From Bacteroides ovatus (GTDB lineage Bacteria; Bacteroidota; Bacteroidia; Bacteroidales; Bacteroidaceae): 64,000 nucleotides of DNA. Below, in pieces: positions 46,072 through 55,684 of the stretch. Location of the stretch: assembly GCF_001314995.1 (NCBI RefSeq), contig NZ_CP012938.1:3472001-3536000 (forward strand). The letters run 5' to 3'. The notes under the pieces are model-generated. The model did not search any database. It saw only the letters and a program-made list of their open reading frames with translations, and was not told the DNA's origin. How positions within the stretch are numbered: position 1 is the first letter of the stretch; the number at the start of each line of letters is the position of its first letter. The position numbers and the translations under genes are program-made.

Positions 46072-47214
46072 TTATTTAGTAAATTGTTTTATGATTCTCA
46101 CCACCTGTCGCACCGTTCTCTCTATGTTTTCTTTCGTAAACTCCGGTCGCATCGCCTCTTCAAGTGTTACCGGAAAAGGTTGAATGGGCAGTACGGCAGT
46201 AAACCCCATCCTATTAAGCGCTTCGGTGGCTTCGACCGCTCCCCCAAACGCTATCACCGGAACCTGACATTTCTCACCGACACGTAAAATTCCGTCCAAC
46301 GCCTTTCCCATACCAGTCTGGCGATCCAGTTTCCCCTCTCCGGTCAGTATCAGGTCTGCCTGTCGGACGACCTCCTCGAAACGAAGCGTTTTCAATATAA
46401 CTTCTATTCCGGATTGCAATTCTGCATTCAAAAACGGAAGCAAGCCGCCTCCCATTCCTCCGGCTGCTCCAGCACCGGGAAGCTGTGATATATCCATATT
46501 TGTATATTCCTTTATCACCTGTGCATAATGCCGCAACCCATTGTCCAACTCTATCACTTGCAAACTATTTGCCCCTTTTTGGGGAGCATATACATAGGCC
46601 GCACCCTCTTCTCCAAAAAATGGATTACTAACATCACAGGCGATCGTAAAATGACTTTCCTTCAATGCCGGATTTAATTGGGAAATATCTATTTGATGAA
46701 CTTTTATCAGATTTTCGCCGACAGGCTCCAACTCACCGTTTCCGCTATCTAAAAAGCGTGCACCTAAAGCCTTCAGCATACCTATTCCCGCATCATTCGT
46801 AGCACTTCCGCCGATCCCGATAATGAATTCCCGACACCCGCGTTTTAATGCGTCAGCAACCATTTCTCCAACTCCATAAGTCGTAGTCTTCATGGGATTT
46901 CTTCGATTTGAATCAATCAATGGCAGACCGCAGGCCGAGGCCATTTCGATAATAGCCATCGCACCATTGTTTACGATGCCATACGATACTTCAATTGGCT
47001 TCATGAATGGATCATGCACCCGACATGACACCGTTTGAGCATGAAGGGCAGAGCATAGAGCTTCTGTAGTCCCTTCGCCGCCATCAGCTATGGGGAAACG
47101 TATAATCTGACAGTCGGGTAATTCCTCCTGAATCGCTTTTTCGGCAGCTTTTGCTATCTCAAAAGAACCGACCGAACCTTTAAACGAGTCGAATGCCAAT
47201 ACAATCTTTTTCAT
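46072..47214 (-). CDS. Glycerate kinase
   Basis: A 380-residue cytoplasmic kinase of the GlxK/GarK family (type II), converting D-glycerate to 2-phosphoglycerate (some make the 3-phosphate). Recognisable features: the N-terminus KIVLAFDSFKGSVGSFEIAK, PIADGGEGTTEAL, IGIGGSATNDAGIGMLKALG, and LPGAGAAGGMGGGLL near residue 250. The ATG at 47214 is chosen; an in-frame GTG at 47226 overlaps the stop of the preceding gene. It sits between GH89 and the GntP permease in the PUL operon, implying that glycerate is released from the PUL substrate or imported with it. Confidence 0.92.
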   Translation of the reverse strand: MKKIVLAFDSFKGSVGSFEIAKAAEKAIQEELPDCQIIRFPIADGGEGTTEALCSALHAQTVSCRVHDPFMKPIEVSYGIVNNGAMAIIEMASACGLPLIDSNRRNPMKTTTYGVGEMVADALKRGCREFIIGIGGSATNDAGIGMLKALGARFLDSGNGELEPVGENLIKVHQIDISQLNPALKESHFTIACDVSNPFFGEEGAAYVYAPQKGANSLQVIELDNGLRHYAQVIKEYTNMDISQLPGAGAAGGMGGGLLPFLNAELQSGIEVILKTLRFEEVVRQADLILTGEGKLDRQTGMGKALDGILRVGEKCQVPVIAFGGAVEATEALNRMGFTAVLPIQPFPVTLEEAMRPEFTKENIERTVRQVVRIIKQFTK

Positions 47215-47222
47215 AAAAGCTA

Positions 47223-49379
47223 TCACTTATTTGTTTTCTCTATTAAATTCAATGCAGCCTCGACCGGGTCATCAAACGGAGTCGTACTGTTGATCCAGGG
47301 AGATGTAATCCATTGCTCCTCCCATTCTCGGATTTTATTCCGGTCTTTTGTAAAATAGAGCTGTATACGAGGGATATAGTAGTCTTTAATCAGCCCGCTC
47401 CAGAAACGGGCAGCATAATCCTCCTGAATACCACCCCAACTTGTAATCAAGCGTTTGGCATTTGCTTCATAAGCATCTTTTTCCTGAAGAGTTGTTCCGC
47501 TATTGCGCGCAAGTTCCACCCATTCTTCTAATCGATATAAAGGATGAGAGGCCAACAGCCTGTCAACGTCCATCAACAAATCAACAGTTTGTTGCAGATT
47601 ACGTTGCGCTGCGAGAACACGATTCTCCGAATCATCTTTCAAGGCCTGCTTATAAAAATTTTCAGCTTTAGCCGCTACATAATACGAAACAAACTCTATG
47701 AGGTCGTTTCTGTATAATTCAGAGCTTTTCAGTTCGTCAGCGCAACTAGCATACAAACGTATAGCCTGCAAGTAATCATCACTAAGGTCAATTTTACTGA
47801 TCCGCCGTTGATCGGGAATTACAGTTTGCCAGGTAAAACGGGGGTATGAATATAAAGAGCTATATGCTGTCTTCCGAAAAAGTTTCCAAGCTTCCTCCAT
47901 AGCATCGGGATATCCTCCATAACGGGCCTCGCAGTATATCGTCATCCAATCGTCCAGGTCGATACTATCTGATGACCATCCCATATCGGCTAACAGTTCG
48001 TAAACAACCTCATTGTTTTCGAGTCCTTCAGGGGCAGAACCGAACCCAATCAAGTTACCTTTATTTGCGGCACGTAACGCTTTGACCGAGGAACTAGCAT
48101 ACATGTCCAAGTCTCCTGTCATGGTGTTTTTCCCACCAAAGTTGGGTACATAGCTGAATATCCATTTCTTTCCGTAAAACCCATCATGTACTTTCCATGT
48201 TTGCTCGGTGTTCCACACCCATTTCGGATAATCATTGCCCAAATCAATGATAATCATTTTATCATCAGGTACATTGCTTAACAAGGCTTTAAGCGATTCT
48301 TTATCCCAGAATGAATGTTGATATCCGAATGTCCATCCCTGTGTAACCCAAACGGCATCCGGGTTTCCGGCTGCAATTGATTTATAGATCGTTTCTCCAT
48401 ACTCGGCCAATAACTTATATTTCGCTTCTTTATCTTCCTTATCGATAGGCAGCTCCATCTCATTAAAACTATCCGAGAGATAATACGTATTTTCTCCAAA
48501 CTCTTTTTCCCACTCTTCGACAAACAGTTTGCCTATCTCTTCGAAAAAAGGTGAATCCGGTGGCAATACATAGGCGTTGTACTCTTCATCAAAACCACCC
48601 CACCGCATGTGCCGGAATTGTGTGTCGGGATGTTTCTGTGCGAATGCTTCCGGCACGAAACCTGCAAACGCAGGTGCTATGGGCTGCATACCCAACTCGC
48701 GCATACGGGTCAGGATTTGATGCTGCAAAGCGATTTGGTTCTGTTGCCATGCATCAGATAAGGGACCGTCCCACTTGTTCAGATTGCCCATGCGATGCCA
48801 GGGAAGGTGTGCGGGGGCAGTGAAAAACTCACGGATTTCTTCTTTGTTCAATCCCATACGCAGCCATACCCGTTCCGCAATGGCTTCGCTGGCCACGGTA
48901 GCCAAGGGCATATTTACACCATAAAGAGCCATCCTGTCAATTTCCTTTTCCCAACGCTCCCAGTCCCAGTAAGGGGTAGTGTAGCCGAATGTACAAACAT
49001 TAAGGAAATAGCGCAACTCATAAGGGGAGACTTGTTCATACAATTCATAATCGGGCCACGGCATCATCGATGTTATATGTTCACCGCTCCATGTTTTCAT
49101 ACTCTTGCAAGCTTCTTTCATATACGTATGAAAAGCGTAACAGATAGCAACGGAGCTACTTCCTCTTAGGGTAAGCCGACCGTCGCTTGCTATCACTTCG
49201 AATATATCTTTACCGTCGGATGGTTCGATATATTCAAAGTGGATAGACTGTGCTCTTTCCCCAATCTGACGTTCTATTAACTGTTTGGCGGGGGTGATAA
49301 TATCCGTCTTAGGCTTGTGGCATGAGCAGAAAAAAAGCGTTGTTGAAATCAGTAAATACTTGATTATTGTATGTATCAT
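47223..49379 (-). CDS. GH89 alpha-N-acetylglucosaminidase, lipoprotein
   Basis: A 718-residue NAGLU-family enzyme. The signal ends in a lipobox (LFFCSC, lipid Cys about 18-20), so it is anchored in a membrane, perhaps facing the periplasm because no acidic surface-export tail follows (HKPKTD). Catalytic regions match the family well: YLSDSFNEMELP with the acid/base Glu and GSAPEGLENNEVVYE with the nucleophile Glu. It is the more canonical of the two GH89 proteins here and about 35-40% like the other by eye. It lies 28 bp after the EEP hydrolase gene. Confidence 0.9.
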   Translation of the reverse strand: MIHTIIKYLLISTTLFFCSCHKPKTDIITPAKQLIERQIGERAQSIHFEYIEPSDGKDIFEVIASDGRLTLRGSSSVAICYAFHTYMKEACKSMKTWSGEHITSMMPWPDYELYEQVSPYELRYFLNVCTFGYTTPYWDWERWEKEIDRMALYGVNMPLATVASEAIAERVWLRMGLNKEEIREFFTAPAHLPWHRMGNLNKWDGPLSDAWQQNQIALQHQILTRMRELGMQPIAPAFAGFVPEAFAQKHPDTQFRHMRWGGFDEEYNAYVLPPDSPFFEEIGKLFVEEWEKEFGENTYYLSDSFNEMELPIDKEDKEAKYKLLAEYGETIYKSIAAGNPDAVWVTQGWTFGYQHSFWDKESLKALLSNVPDDKMIIIDLGNDYPKWVWNTEQTWKVHDGFYGKKWIFSYVPNFGGKNTMTGDLDMYASSSVKALRAANKGNLIGFGSAPEGLENNEVVYELLADMGWSSDSIDLDDWMTIYCEARYGGYPDAMEEAWKLFRKTAYSSLYSYPRFTWQTVIPDQRRISKIDLSDDYLQAIRLYASCADELKSSELYRNDLIEFVSYYVAAKAENFYKQALKDDSENRVLAAQRNLQQTVDLLMDVDRLLASHPLYRLEEWVELARNSGTTLQEKDAYEANAKRLITSWGGIQEDYAARFWSGLIKDYYIPRIQLYFTKDRNKIREWEEQWITSPWINSTTPFDDPVEAALNLIEKTNK

Positions 49380-49407
49380 AGAAAATCATAAATGTTATAA
49401 GTGAGTA

Positions 49408-50190
49408 TCAATATTTTTTCTTCGATGCTTCTTTCACATATTCCAATTCCGTAATAATCGGTAAATGGTCTGACAAAAGCGACTGAACAGTTTGTGTGCT
49501 AATCACACGCCATCCTTTTTGCGGGTAAGCAAACAAGTAATCGATCTTAATCACAGGTTTCCATGCCGGCATTCCAAAATCATCGTTGCTTGCAGCAAAC
49601 CAGCTATCCATACCACGTATTGCCTCGGAGTAATGACGCGCGTTGAAATCACCTCCCAAAATTACAGGATATTTATAATTTTTGAAATGCCCGGTAATAA
49701 ATTTTATTTGCTCCGCCCTTGTTTCTTGAGAGTTGACATCCAGATGTGTAGAGGTAAAAACAATGGTATCATTACCCATTTCGAATAATCCCTCCAGCAT
49801 GGCCCGTCTCTCATGCTCTTTGACCGGATGGGGCAGCATTATCTTTTGGACAGAAATATATGGATATTTACTTAACATCCCAATACCGTAATAACCAGTA
49901 GAATAATCAATCGTTTTTCCGTAAAGCCCAAACATCCCTGTATGATAGGCAAGTTCGGATATAAAATCCTTCCCCTTCTGATGCGGGGTACGCTTACGGT
50001 CTGTTTTGCTATCCACTTCCTGAAGCGCCACAAAATCAGGCTTGAAGGATTTGATGTGATGAGCAAGTTCCTCTAAAGATGCCAGTTCGCCAAATCTCAA
50101 ATTATAGGTCATTACCCGCACCCGTAAAGTATCTTGCGCATAGGCAACGCCCAAAGTCAGGCATAAAAACAATAATAAATATTTCTTCAT
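49408..50190 (-). CDS. Exported EEP-fold hydrolase (second copy)
   Basis: A 260-residue protein starting at the ATG at 50190, which gives a clean signal peptide (KKYLLLFLCLTLGVAYAQ); an ATG three codons upstream is also in frame. The EEP motifs are complete: VMTYNLRFG, FVALQEVDSKTDRKR, STHLDV, ILGGDFNARH, and LSDHLPI. It is clearly paralogous to the protein at 38949-39722. Similar exported EEP proteins of Bacteroides are often annotated as phosphodiesterase, sphingomyelinase-like or inositol-phosphatase-like; none of these is proved by sequence. It lies 19 or more bp after susD and before GH89. Confidence 0.85.
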   Translation of the reverse strand: MKKYLLLFLCLTLGVAYAQDTLRVRVMTYNLRFGELASLEELAHHIKSFKPDFVALQEVDSKTDRKRTPHQKGKDFISELAYHTGMFGLYGKTIDYSTGYYGIGMLSKYPYISVQKIMLPHPVKEHERRAMLEGLFEMGNDTIVFTSTHLDVNSQETRAEQIKFITGHFKNYKYPVILGGDFNARHYSEAIRGMDSWFAASNDDFGMPAWKPVIKIDYLFAYPQKGWRVISTQTVQSLLSDHLPIITELEYVKEASKKKY

Positions 50191-50218
50191 TGAATACATG
50201 ATTTCTATTTTTAAATGA

Positions 50219-51952
50219 TTACTTTTCCCAGCCCGGATTTTGTCCTAACAGAGGGTTCTTCTGACGCTCGGGATTAGGCACGGGCCACAAATAATGTTTC
50301 GTTGCGTCGAAGTAACGCGCGCCGCCTTCCGCGGTAGACTTTTCGTAGATAACATCACCAAACTCATCTACTCCGGTATCGGGATATGGGTTGGCACCCA
50401 AATCGTTCATACAAACTTTCAGGCTGGGACCGGTGATGGCACGTCCAAAGCGAAGTTCGCCTTCACGCCAGCGCATCACATCGGCGTATCTTGTTCCTTC
50501 ACCTGCCAACTCAATGCGACGTTCTCTTCTCAATTCGGTTTCGAGATCCATCCCCCATGCGCTAAGTTCGTCAAGGTTCATACGATGCATATTCACACGA
50601 TCTCTAAGTCTGTTGATGGAGTAATCAATCTGTGTTTGTGTCAGTTTCTTACCTTGTAGTTCGAAAGTGGCTTCGGCATAAATCAGCAAGATTTCGGCAA
50701 AGCGGATGACATTGAGATTCCCATGTCCACCCACACTTGAGCCGGCCAAATCAATATCGTTATACTTTTTCAGATAGAAACCTGTACGGCTATTTGCCCC
50801 CACACGGTTATTATCTTGCAATGAAGCAAAACGAGGCAGATTAAATATCTCGTTGGCCTTATCCGTATCAGGATCACCGTCATCTCCTCCCGGCCATTTG
50901 TCACCCGGAGCATATAAAGTCATCTTCATTCTAGGATCTCTGTTCTGGAAATAATCCACATAATGCTCTTCAGGCGACTTGTATAACGATGAGGTCTGCA
51001 CACCGGTCTTTTTATAATATTCCAATCCGGTTTTTGCCGGTTTACCGTCTGTACACAGATAAGCATCCACTAACGACTTCGTTGGATTGAGGCGTATATA
51101 GTCCGTCGGACTGCAAGTTTCATTGGGCAGACTTTGTGTACGGATTTCGGGTACAAAAAGGCTATATACGATGGCTTCGATATTTTTCGGATCATTCTCG
51201 ACATCCCCTTCGTGATGAAATAGTTTTTCGTATTCATACAGGCCATAGGGACTGTTTTCGATGATATATTCACTCGTTTTTGCAGCCAGTTCCCATCTTT
51301 CGTTTTGCAAGGCAATACGTGCCAATATGGCTAAAGCGCCCCAGCGGTCGAGTCTTCCCAGTTTGTCGCCTGTATACCTTTCTTCAGGCATGCGCTCTGC
51401 CGCCCATTTCAAATCCTCGACGAGCTGGTCAATGACTTTCTCTCTGGGAGTACGTTCGATATATGCATCTTCGGGCTGGATGACTTCTCCTACCCAAGGT
51501 ACATCACCCCAAAACACCGTAAGGTAAAAGTACATAAGCGCCCGGATGGTTTTTACTTCTGCGGCATAAACGTCCTTCTTATTTTGAGCTACCTGCGCTT
51601 TATTATAGTTGTCCAGAAAATTATTGCAGCGATAAATATAGCTATATGCTCCTGTCCAATAGGTAGTGAAGGGGAAGCCGTCAGTATAAGAGTGCTTGCC
51701 TCCGGAAACCTTACTTAGTCCACTAGTAATATTCCCCCACATAACAGTTTCGGCCGTCGATTCACTCCAATTCACGAGATAGTCTTTTTGTAAAGCTTCG
51801 TAACAGGGAGGCAAGGCATTTTTAAGCTGATCTTCATTTACCCAGAATGTTACATTGTCCGGCTCGTTAGGGTTCGTTCTATCCAGAAAATCGCTACATG
51901 AGGTAACTATACCAAAGAAAGCAATGATTAAAAAGTATTTTGAGTATTTCAT
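50219..51952 (-). CDS. SusD/RagB-family outer-membrane glycan-binding lipoprotein
   Basis: A 577-residue surface lipoprotein. The lipobox is GIVTSC (Cys about 19) followed by SDFLDRTNPNEPD. SusD features include TPR-like helices (AEVKTIRALMYFYLTVFWGDV, a hallmark) and the C-terminal family ending ELRRERRIELAGEGTRYADVMRW and HYLWPVPNPERQKNPLLGQNPGW. It forms the hinged lid over the SusC barrel. Located 20 bp after susC in the operon. Confidence 0.95.
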   Translation of the reverse strand: MKYSKYFLIIAFFGIVTSCSDFLDRTNPNEPDNVTFWVNEDQLKNALPPCYEALQKDYLVNWSESTAETVMWGNITSGLSKVSGGKHSYTDGFPFTTYWTGAYSYIYRCNNFLDNYNKAQVAQNKKDVYAAEVKTIRALMYFYLTVFWGDVPWVGEVIQPEDAYIERTPREKVIDQLVEDLKWAAERMPEERYTGDKLGRLDRWGALAILARIALQNERWELAAKTSEYIIENSPYGLYEYEKLFHHEGDVENDPKNIEAIVYSLFVPEIRTQSLPNETCSPTDYIRLNPTKSLVDAYLCTDGKPAKTGLEYYKKTGVQTSSLYKSPEEHYVDYFQNRDPRMKMTLYAPGDKWPGGDDGDPDTDKANEIFNLPRFASLQDNNRVGANSRTGFYLKKYNDIDLAGSSVGGHGNLNVIRFAEILLIYAEATFELQGKKLTQTQIDYSINRLRDRVNMHRMNLDELSAWGMDLETELRRERRIELAGEGTRYADVMRWREGELRFGRAITGPSLKVCMNDLGANPYPDTGVDEFGDVIYEKSTAEGGARYFDATKHYLWPVPNPERQKNPLLGQNPGWEK

Positions 51953-51972
51953 CTTTATAGTCGTTTAATAGG

Positions 51973-54900
51973 TTAGAATGTTATTGATAATCCAAAAACA
52001 TAGGTTTTTACTTGCGGATAGACATCTCCGCTGGTGGTCCTCACTTCAGGGTCATAAGCTCCGAAGTAATCGGTTTTAGTAAACAAGTTATCTGCCGAAG
52101 CATATACTCTAAGACTATTAATGCCAAGAGGTGCCACCATCCGGGCAGGAAAACGATAACCTATCTGAATATTCTTCAGGCGCAAGTACGATGCATCCTC
52201 TTTCCAGTAGTCACTGAAGAGCCTATTGTGCTCCTGCGACTGATAAAGTCTGGGATAAGAAGCATTTGGATTCATAGGCGTCCATCTGTCAAGATGCTCT
52301 TTTTTAGGGATTGAGTAGTCATTGATAAACGCATGCCGAGCCTCATCCTCAAGGTAACCGGCAACTTTGCCTACTCCTTGCAAATAGAAACTGAAATCAA
52401 TGCCTTTCCATTCTAAACCACCCTTGATTGCATAGGTGTAATGGGGCTCTTTCTCGCCAAACACCACTTTGTCGTAGTCATCAATTACCCCGTCGGGAGC
52501 GCCGTCAGGACCACTGATGTCCCGATACTTAATATCTCCGGGCTGTACAATGCCGTTTTGTGATGCAACAAGAGGAAATTTTGGTTTCTGGTACTTACCT
52601 GTAGTTGTATTCACTGATTCAAAGTCATACACTTGCGCCAGCCCATCAGTCAGATAACCATAGAAAGCACCTATCGGATCACCGACCCGACGATACGAAC
52701 CGGAAGCCGTACTGGTCAGCGACTCCGGAGTTCCACCCAAATCGGTAATCTTATTACGAGCGTCCGACAGATTGAACCCGAGATTGTAATTTACATTTCC
52801 GATCTTATCACGCCATGACAGATTAAGTTCCCATCCTTTGACATCAATCTTACCAAGATTGACATAACCTACGTTACTACTGGAAACCCCGACAATAGCC
52901 GGAACATCGGGACGAACCAATGCATCAATATTTTCTTTCTTATACCAATCAAAGTCCACATTCAGTCTATTGTTCAAAAAACTAAGGTCTACTCCGAAAT
53001 TAAGCATGCGGATGGTTTCCCACTTGATGTCGGGATTACCGATTTTGTTTTGCCAAAGTCCCATAACAGGTGTATTAGAAGCTCCGATAGGATAAGACTC
53101 TTCGGTTATGATAGGTGACAAGTAGGGGTAGTAATTACCGGGAATGTTTTGATTTCCCAACTCACCCCAGGAAGCACGCAGCTTACCCGAGCTCAATACC
53201 GAAGTAGCGAACTCCATGAATTTTTCACGTGAGAAGTTCCATCCTGCCGAGAATGATGGAAAATATCCCCAACGATTGCCCTTGGCAAATCTTGAAGTTC
53301 CGTCGGCACGCAGGTTAGCTTCAAACAGGTATTTACCGTCAAAAGCATAGTTGACACGACCAAAGTAAGAACGCAAAGCCCACTCGTCTTTTGTTCCGCT
53401 ATTCATAAAATTAATCATTCCGGCACTAATAACGTGAATATCCTCAACCATCACATTATCACGCGTAGCCCCCAACGTACTTCTATTTTCCCACTCTTGC
53501 GAAAATCCCAACAATGCTCCCAACTCGTGGCGTCCTATGGTCTTATTAAAGTTCAGGGTGAATTGCAACGTTTGGGTCATAACGTCAAGATGGCTTTGTG
53601 AGATATAGTCCTTGGCATCTTCATTTGCTTTCAACGGGCTACCGTCCGAGTAATAAGACAACATCTTCGGGTTAAACTCATCCACCTGGCGGGTATATAT
53701 ATTAGCAGAGTACTGCATACCTACGTTCAGTCCGTCTATAATTTTGAGATCTGCATTGAAAATACCATTGAGCACACGTGTTTTCCGTTCTTCCATTCCC
53801 GACTCATAGGCTACCTGCAAGGGGTTACGTACCGAACCGTACGACCAGTTCTCACTATCTACCATCCGGCCATTCTCATCAGGAATTTGCCACATGACGG
53901 GAAGTAACGGAGACATACGCTGTGACAGGCGGAATACTCCTGATGTGCCGCTATAACCTAAGTCCTTTTTATAGAAATCGACATAGCTCATCTGTCCAGT
54001 CAGTTTCAGACGATCATACACCTCCGTGTTTACACTGATACGCGCATTATGTCTTTTGGAACTATATCCGTCACCTACAACCAGTCCATCCTGATCCAGG
54101 AAACCATACGACATAAAAAATCCGGTTTTCTCGCTTCCACCCCGTGCACTTACATTATGCCCCGTTTGAAAAGCCCGGCTTTTGTATATTTCGTCAATCC
54201 AGTCTGTATTGGAATATTCGTTGGGGTACAATCCCGAATCATATTTATCGAAAGCCTCTTGTGTATAGGGCTTGGAAAATCCGGCAGCACTCATGGCTTC
54301 ATTGGAGAGTTCCATGTATTCCCTTCCATTAACAAGTTCGGGCAATGCTGTGGGAGTCTGGAATCCGGCATATCCGTTATATTGGAATACTACGCGCTCT
54401 TTCTTTTCTCCCTTTTTAGTCGTTACAAGAATAACACCGTTAGCGGCACGTGCTCCATAAATAGCTGATGAGGCGGCATCTTTCAGTACTGATACGCTTT
54501 CGATGTCCGAAGGATTCAATAAGTTGATGTCTCCCCCGGCTACTCCGTCAATCAAGATCAAAGGTGCTGTACTACTATTGATGGTTCCCGTACCACGAAT
54601 GTTGATGCTGGGCACAGCACCCGGCTGCCCCGAAGAGGAAACGATACTAACTCCAGGCAACAATCCTTGTAGCCCTGTAGTTACGTTAGTAATAGGTCGG
54701 TTCTCAATAGCCTCCGCTTTAACCATAGATACGGCACCTGTTACATTCACTTTCTTTTGCACGCCGTAGCCTACAACTACTACATCTTCCAGGCTGACAG
54801 CATTCTCTTTCATCACCACGTTTATTGTCGTTGCTTTCGCTATGACGCTTTCTTCACGGTAGCCGACGTATGAGTACCGAAGTGTACTTCCATAGGGTAC

Positions 54901-55392
54901 CTTGATGGAATACTGACCATTGATATCGGTGATTGTACCTGTAGTCGATCCTTTTACCGATACGGTGGCTCCGATGATCGGTTCCGTATTCTCGTCAGTA
55001 ACTTTACCTTTCACATACAGTTCCTTCTTCTCTCCTTGCGAATCAATAGGTTCAGTTTTATTTTGATATTCTTTATTATAAAATAAAATACTGTCATCCA
55101 GGAAACGGAACCCAATGTTAGTCCCTTTTAGCAAAAGAGTTAGTGCTTTGTTTACATCTGTGTCTTTTACCTCCAATGACACTTTCCTACTCGTATCCAC
55201 AAATTCTTTGCTATAGGCTACATTCATCGATGCCTTCTCTGCTATCTGACTGATAGCCTCTTTAAGAGGAAGCTCTTTGATACTAATCGATATTTTTTGC
55301 TGTTGTGCATAAACAAAAGCAGTGACAAATATGCACATTAGGGTTACAATACACCTTCTGCCGGTGGATGAAAAAGGAGAATCTTTTTCCAT
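51973..55392 (-). CDS. SusC/RagA TonB-dependent transporter with STN signalling domain
   Basis: A 1139-residue outer-membrane receptor. The signal peptide is followed by an STN (secretin/TonB N-terminal) domain at about 33-105 (KISISIKELPLKEAISQIAE), a carboxypeptidase-regulatory-like domain at about 127-205 (VKGKVTDENTEPIIGATVSV), the SusC box and plug (VVVVGYGVQKKVNVTGAVS), and a 22-strand barrel ending in TYVFGLSITF with a terminal aromatic residue. The STN domain is the sign of trans-envelope signalling to a FecR anti-sigma factor, which is encoded in this locus. First gene of the large PUL operon; the shared ECF-type motif lies 25 bp upstream. Confidence 0.96.
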   Translation of the reverse strand: MEKDSPFSSTGRRCIVTLMCIFVTAFVYAQQQKISISIKELPLKEAISQIAEKASMNVAYSKEFVDTSRKVSLEVKDTDVNKALTLLLKGTNIGFRFLDDSILFYNKEYQNKTEPIDSQGEKKELYVKGKVTDENTEPIIGATVSVKGSTTGTITDINGQYSIKVPYGSTLRYSYVGYREESVIAKATTINVVMKENAVSLEDVVVVGYGVQKKVNVTGAVSMVKAEAIENRPITNVTTGLQGLLPGVSIVSSSGQPGAVPSINIRGTGTINSSTAPLILIDGVAGGDINLLNPSDIESVSVLKDAASSAIYGARAANGVILVTTKKGEKKERVVFQYNGYAGFQTPTALPELVNGREYMELSNEAMSAAGFSKPYTQEAFDKYDSGLYPNEYSNTDWIDEIYKSRAFQTGHNVSARGGSEKTGFFMSYGFLDQDGLVVGDGYSSKRHNARISVNTEVYDRLKLTGQMSYVDFYKKDLGYSGTSGVFRLSQRMSPLLPVMWQIPDENGRMVDSENWSYGSVRNPLQVAYESGMEERKTRVLNGIFNADLKIIDGLNVGMQYSANIYTRQVDEFNPKMLSYYSDGSPLKANEDAKDYISQSHLDVMTQTLQFTLNFNKTIGRHELGALLGFSQEWENRSTLGATRDNVMVEDIHVISAGMINFMNSGTKDEWALRSYFGRVNYAFDGKYLFEANLRADGTSRFAKGNRWGYFPSFSAGWNFSREKFMEFATSVLSSGKLRASWGELGNQNIPGNYYPYLSPIITEESYPIGASNTPVMGLWQNKIGNPDIKWETIRMLNFGVDLSFLNNRLNVDFDWYKKENIDALVRPDVPAIVGVSSSNVGYVNLGKIDVKGWELNLSWRDKIGNVNYNLGFNLSDARNKITDLGGTPESLTSTASGSYRRVGDPIGAFYGYLTDGLAQVYDFESVNTTTGKYQKPKFPLVASQNGIVQPGDIKYRDISGPDGAPDGVIDDYDKVVFGEKEPHYTYAIKGGLEWKGIDFSFYLQGVGKVAGYLEDEARHAFINDYSIPKKEHLDRWTPMNPNASYPRLYQSQEHNRLFSDYWKEDASYLRLKNIQIGYRFPARMVAPLGINSLRVYASADNLFTKTDYFGAYDPEVRTTSGDVYPQVKTYVFGLSITF

Positions 55393-55416
55393 AATATTAG
55401 TCTTTAAAGTTAATAG

Positions 55417-55461
55417 TTCAATATCTATTAGCTAATACACAAGAGGTATTAAAAAGTATTA
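55417..55461 (-). promoter_or_regulatory. Candidate ECF-sigma promoter upstream of susC
   Basis: On the minus strand: TAATACTTTTT, about 9 bases, TGTGTATTA, G, CTAATAGATATTGAA. It matches the motif upstream of fecR (40713-40755) at nearly all positions apart from the spacer. Two copies placed just upstream of the two transcription units expected to be sigma targets support a regulon of this sigma factor. Confidence 0.6.
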
Positions 55462-55684
55462 CGGCAAATAAGTTAATGAATATTAATTCGGGAAATATAG
55501 GAGAACTTGCCGGAAATCAATCCATACTTGATAAAAAAGAAAGAAAACACTTCAAAGGTATCGTTTTTAAAAGAAAATATAAAGGGGGGATATCGTATTT
55601 TCTCATTTAATGCATAAATTAGTGTCTTTACCTGAAAAAGAATGAGCAACATCCACCTCACATATGAGTGATTCCACCAGAACC

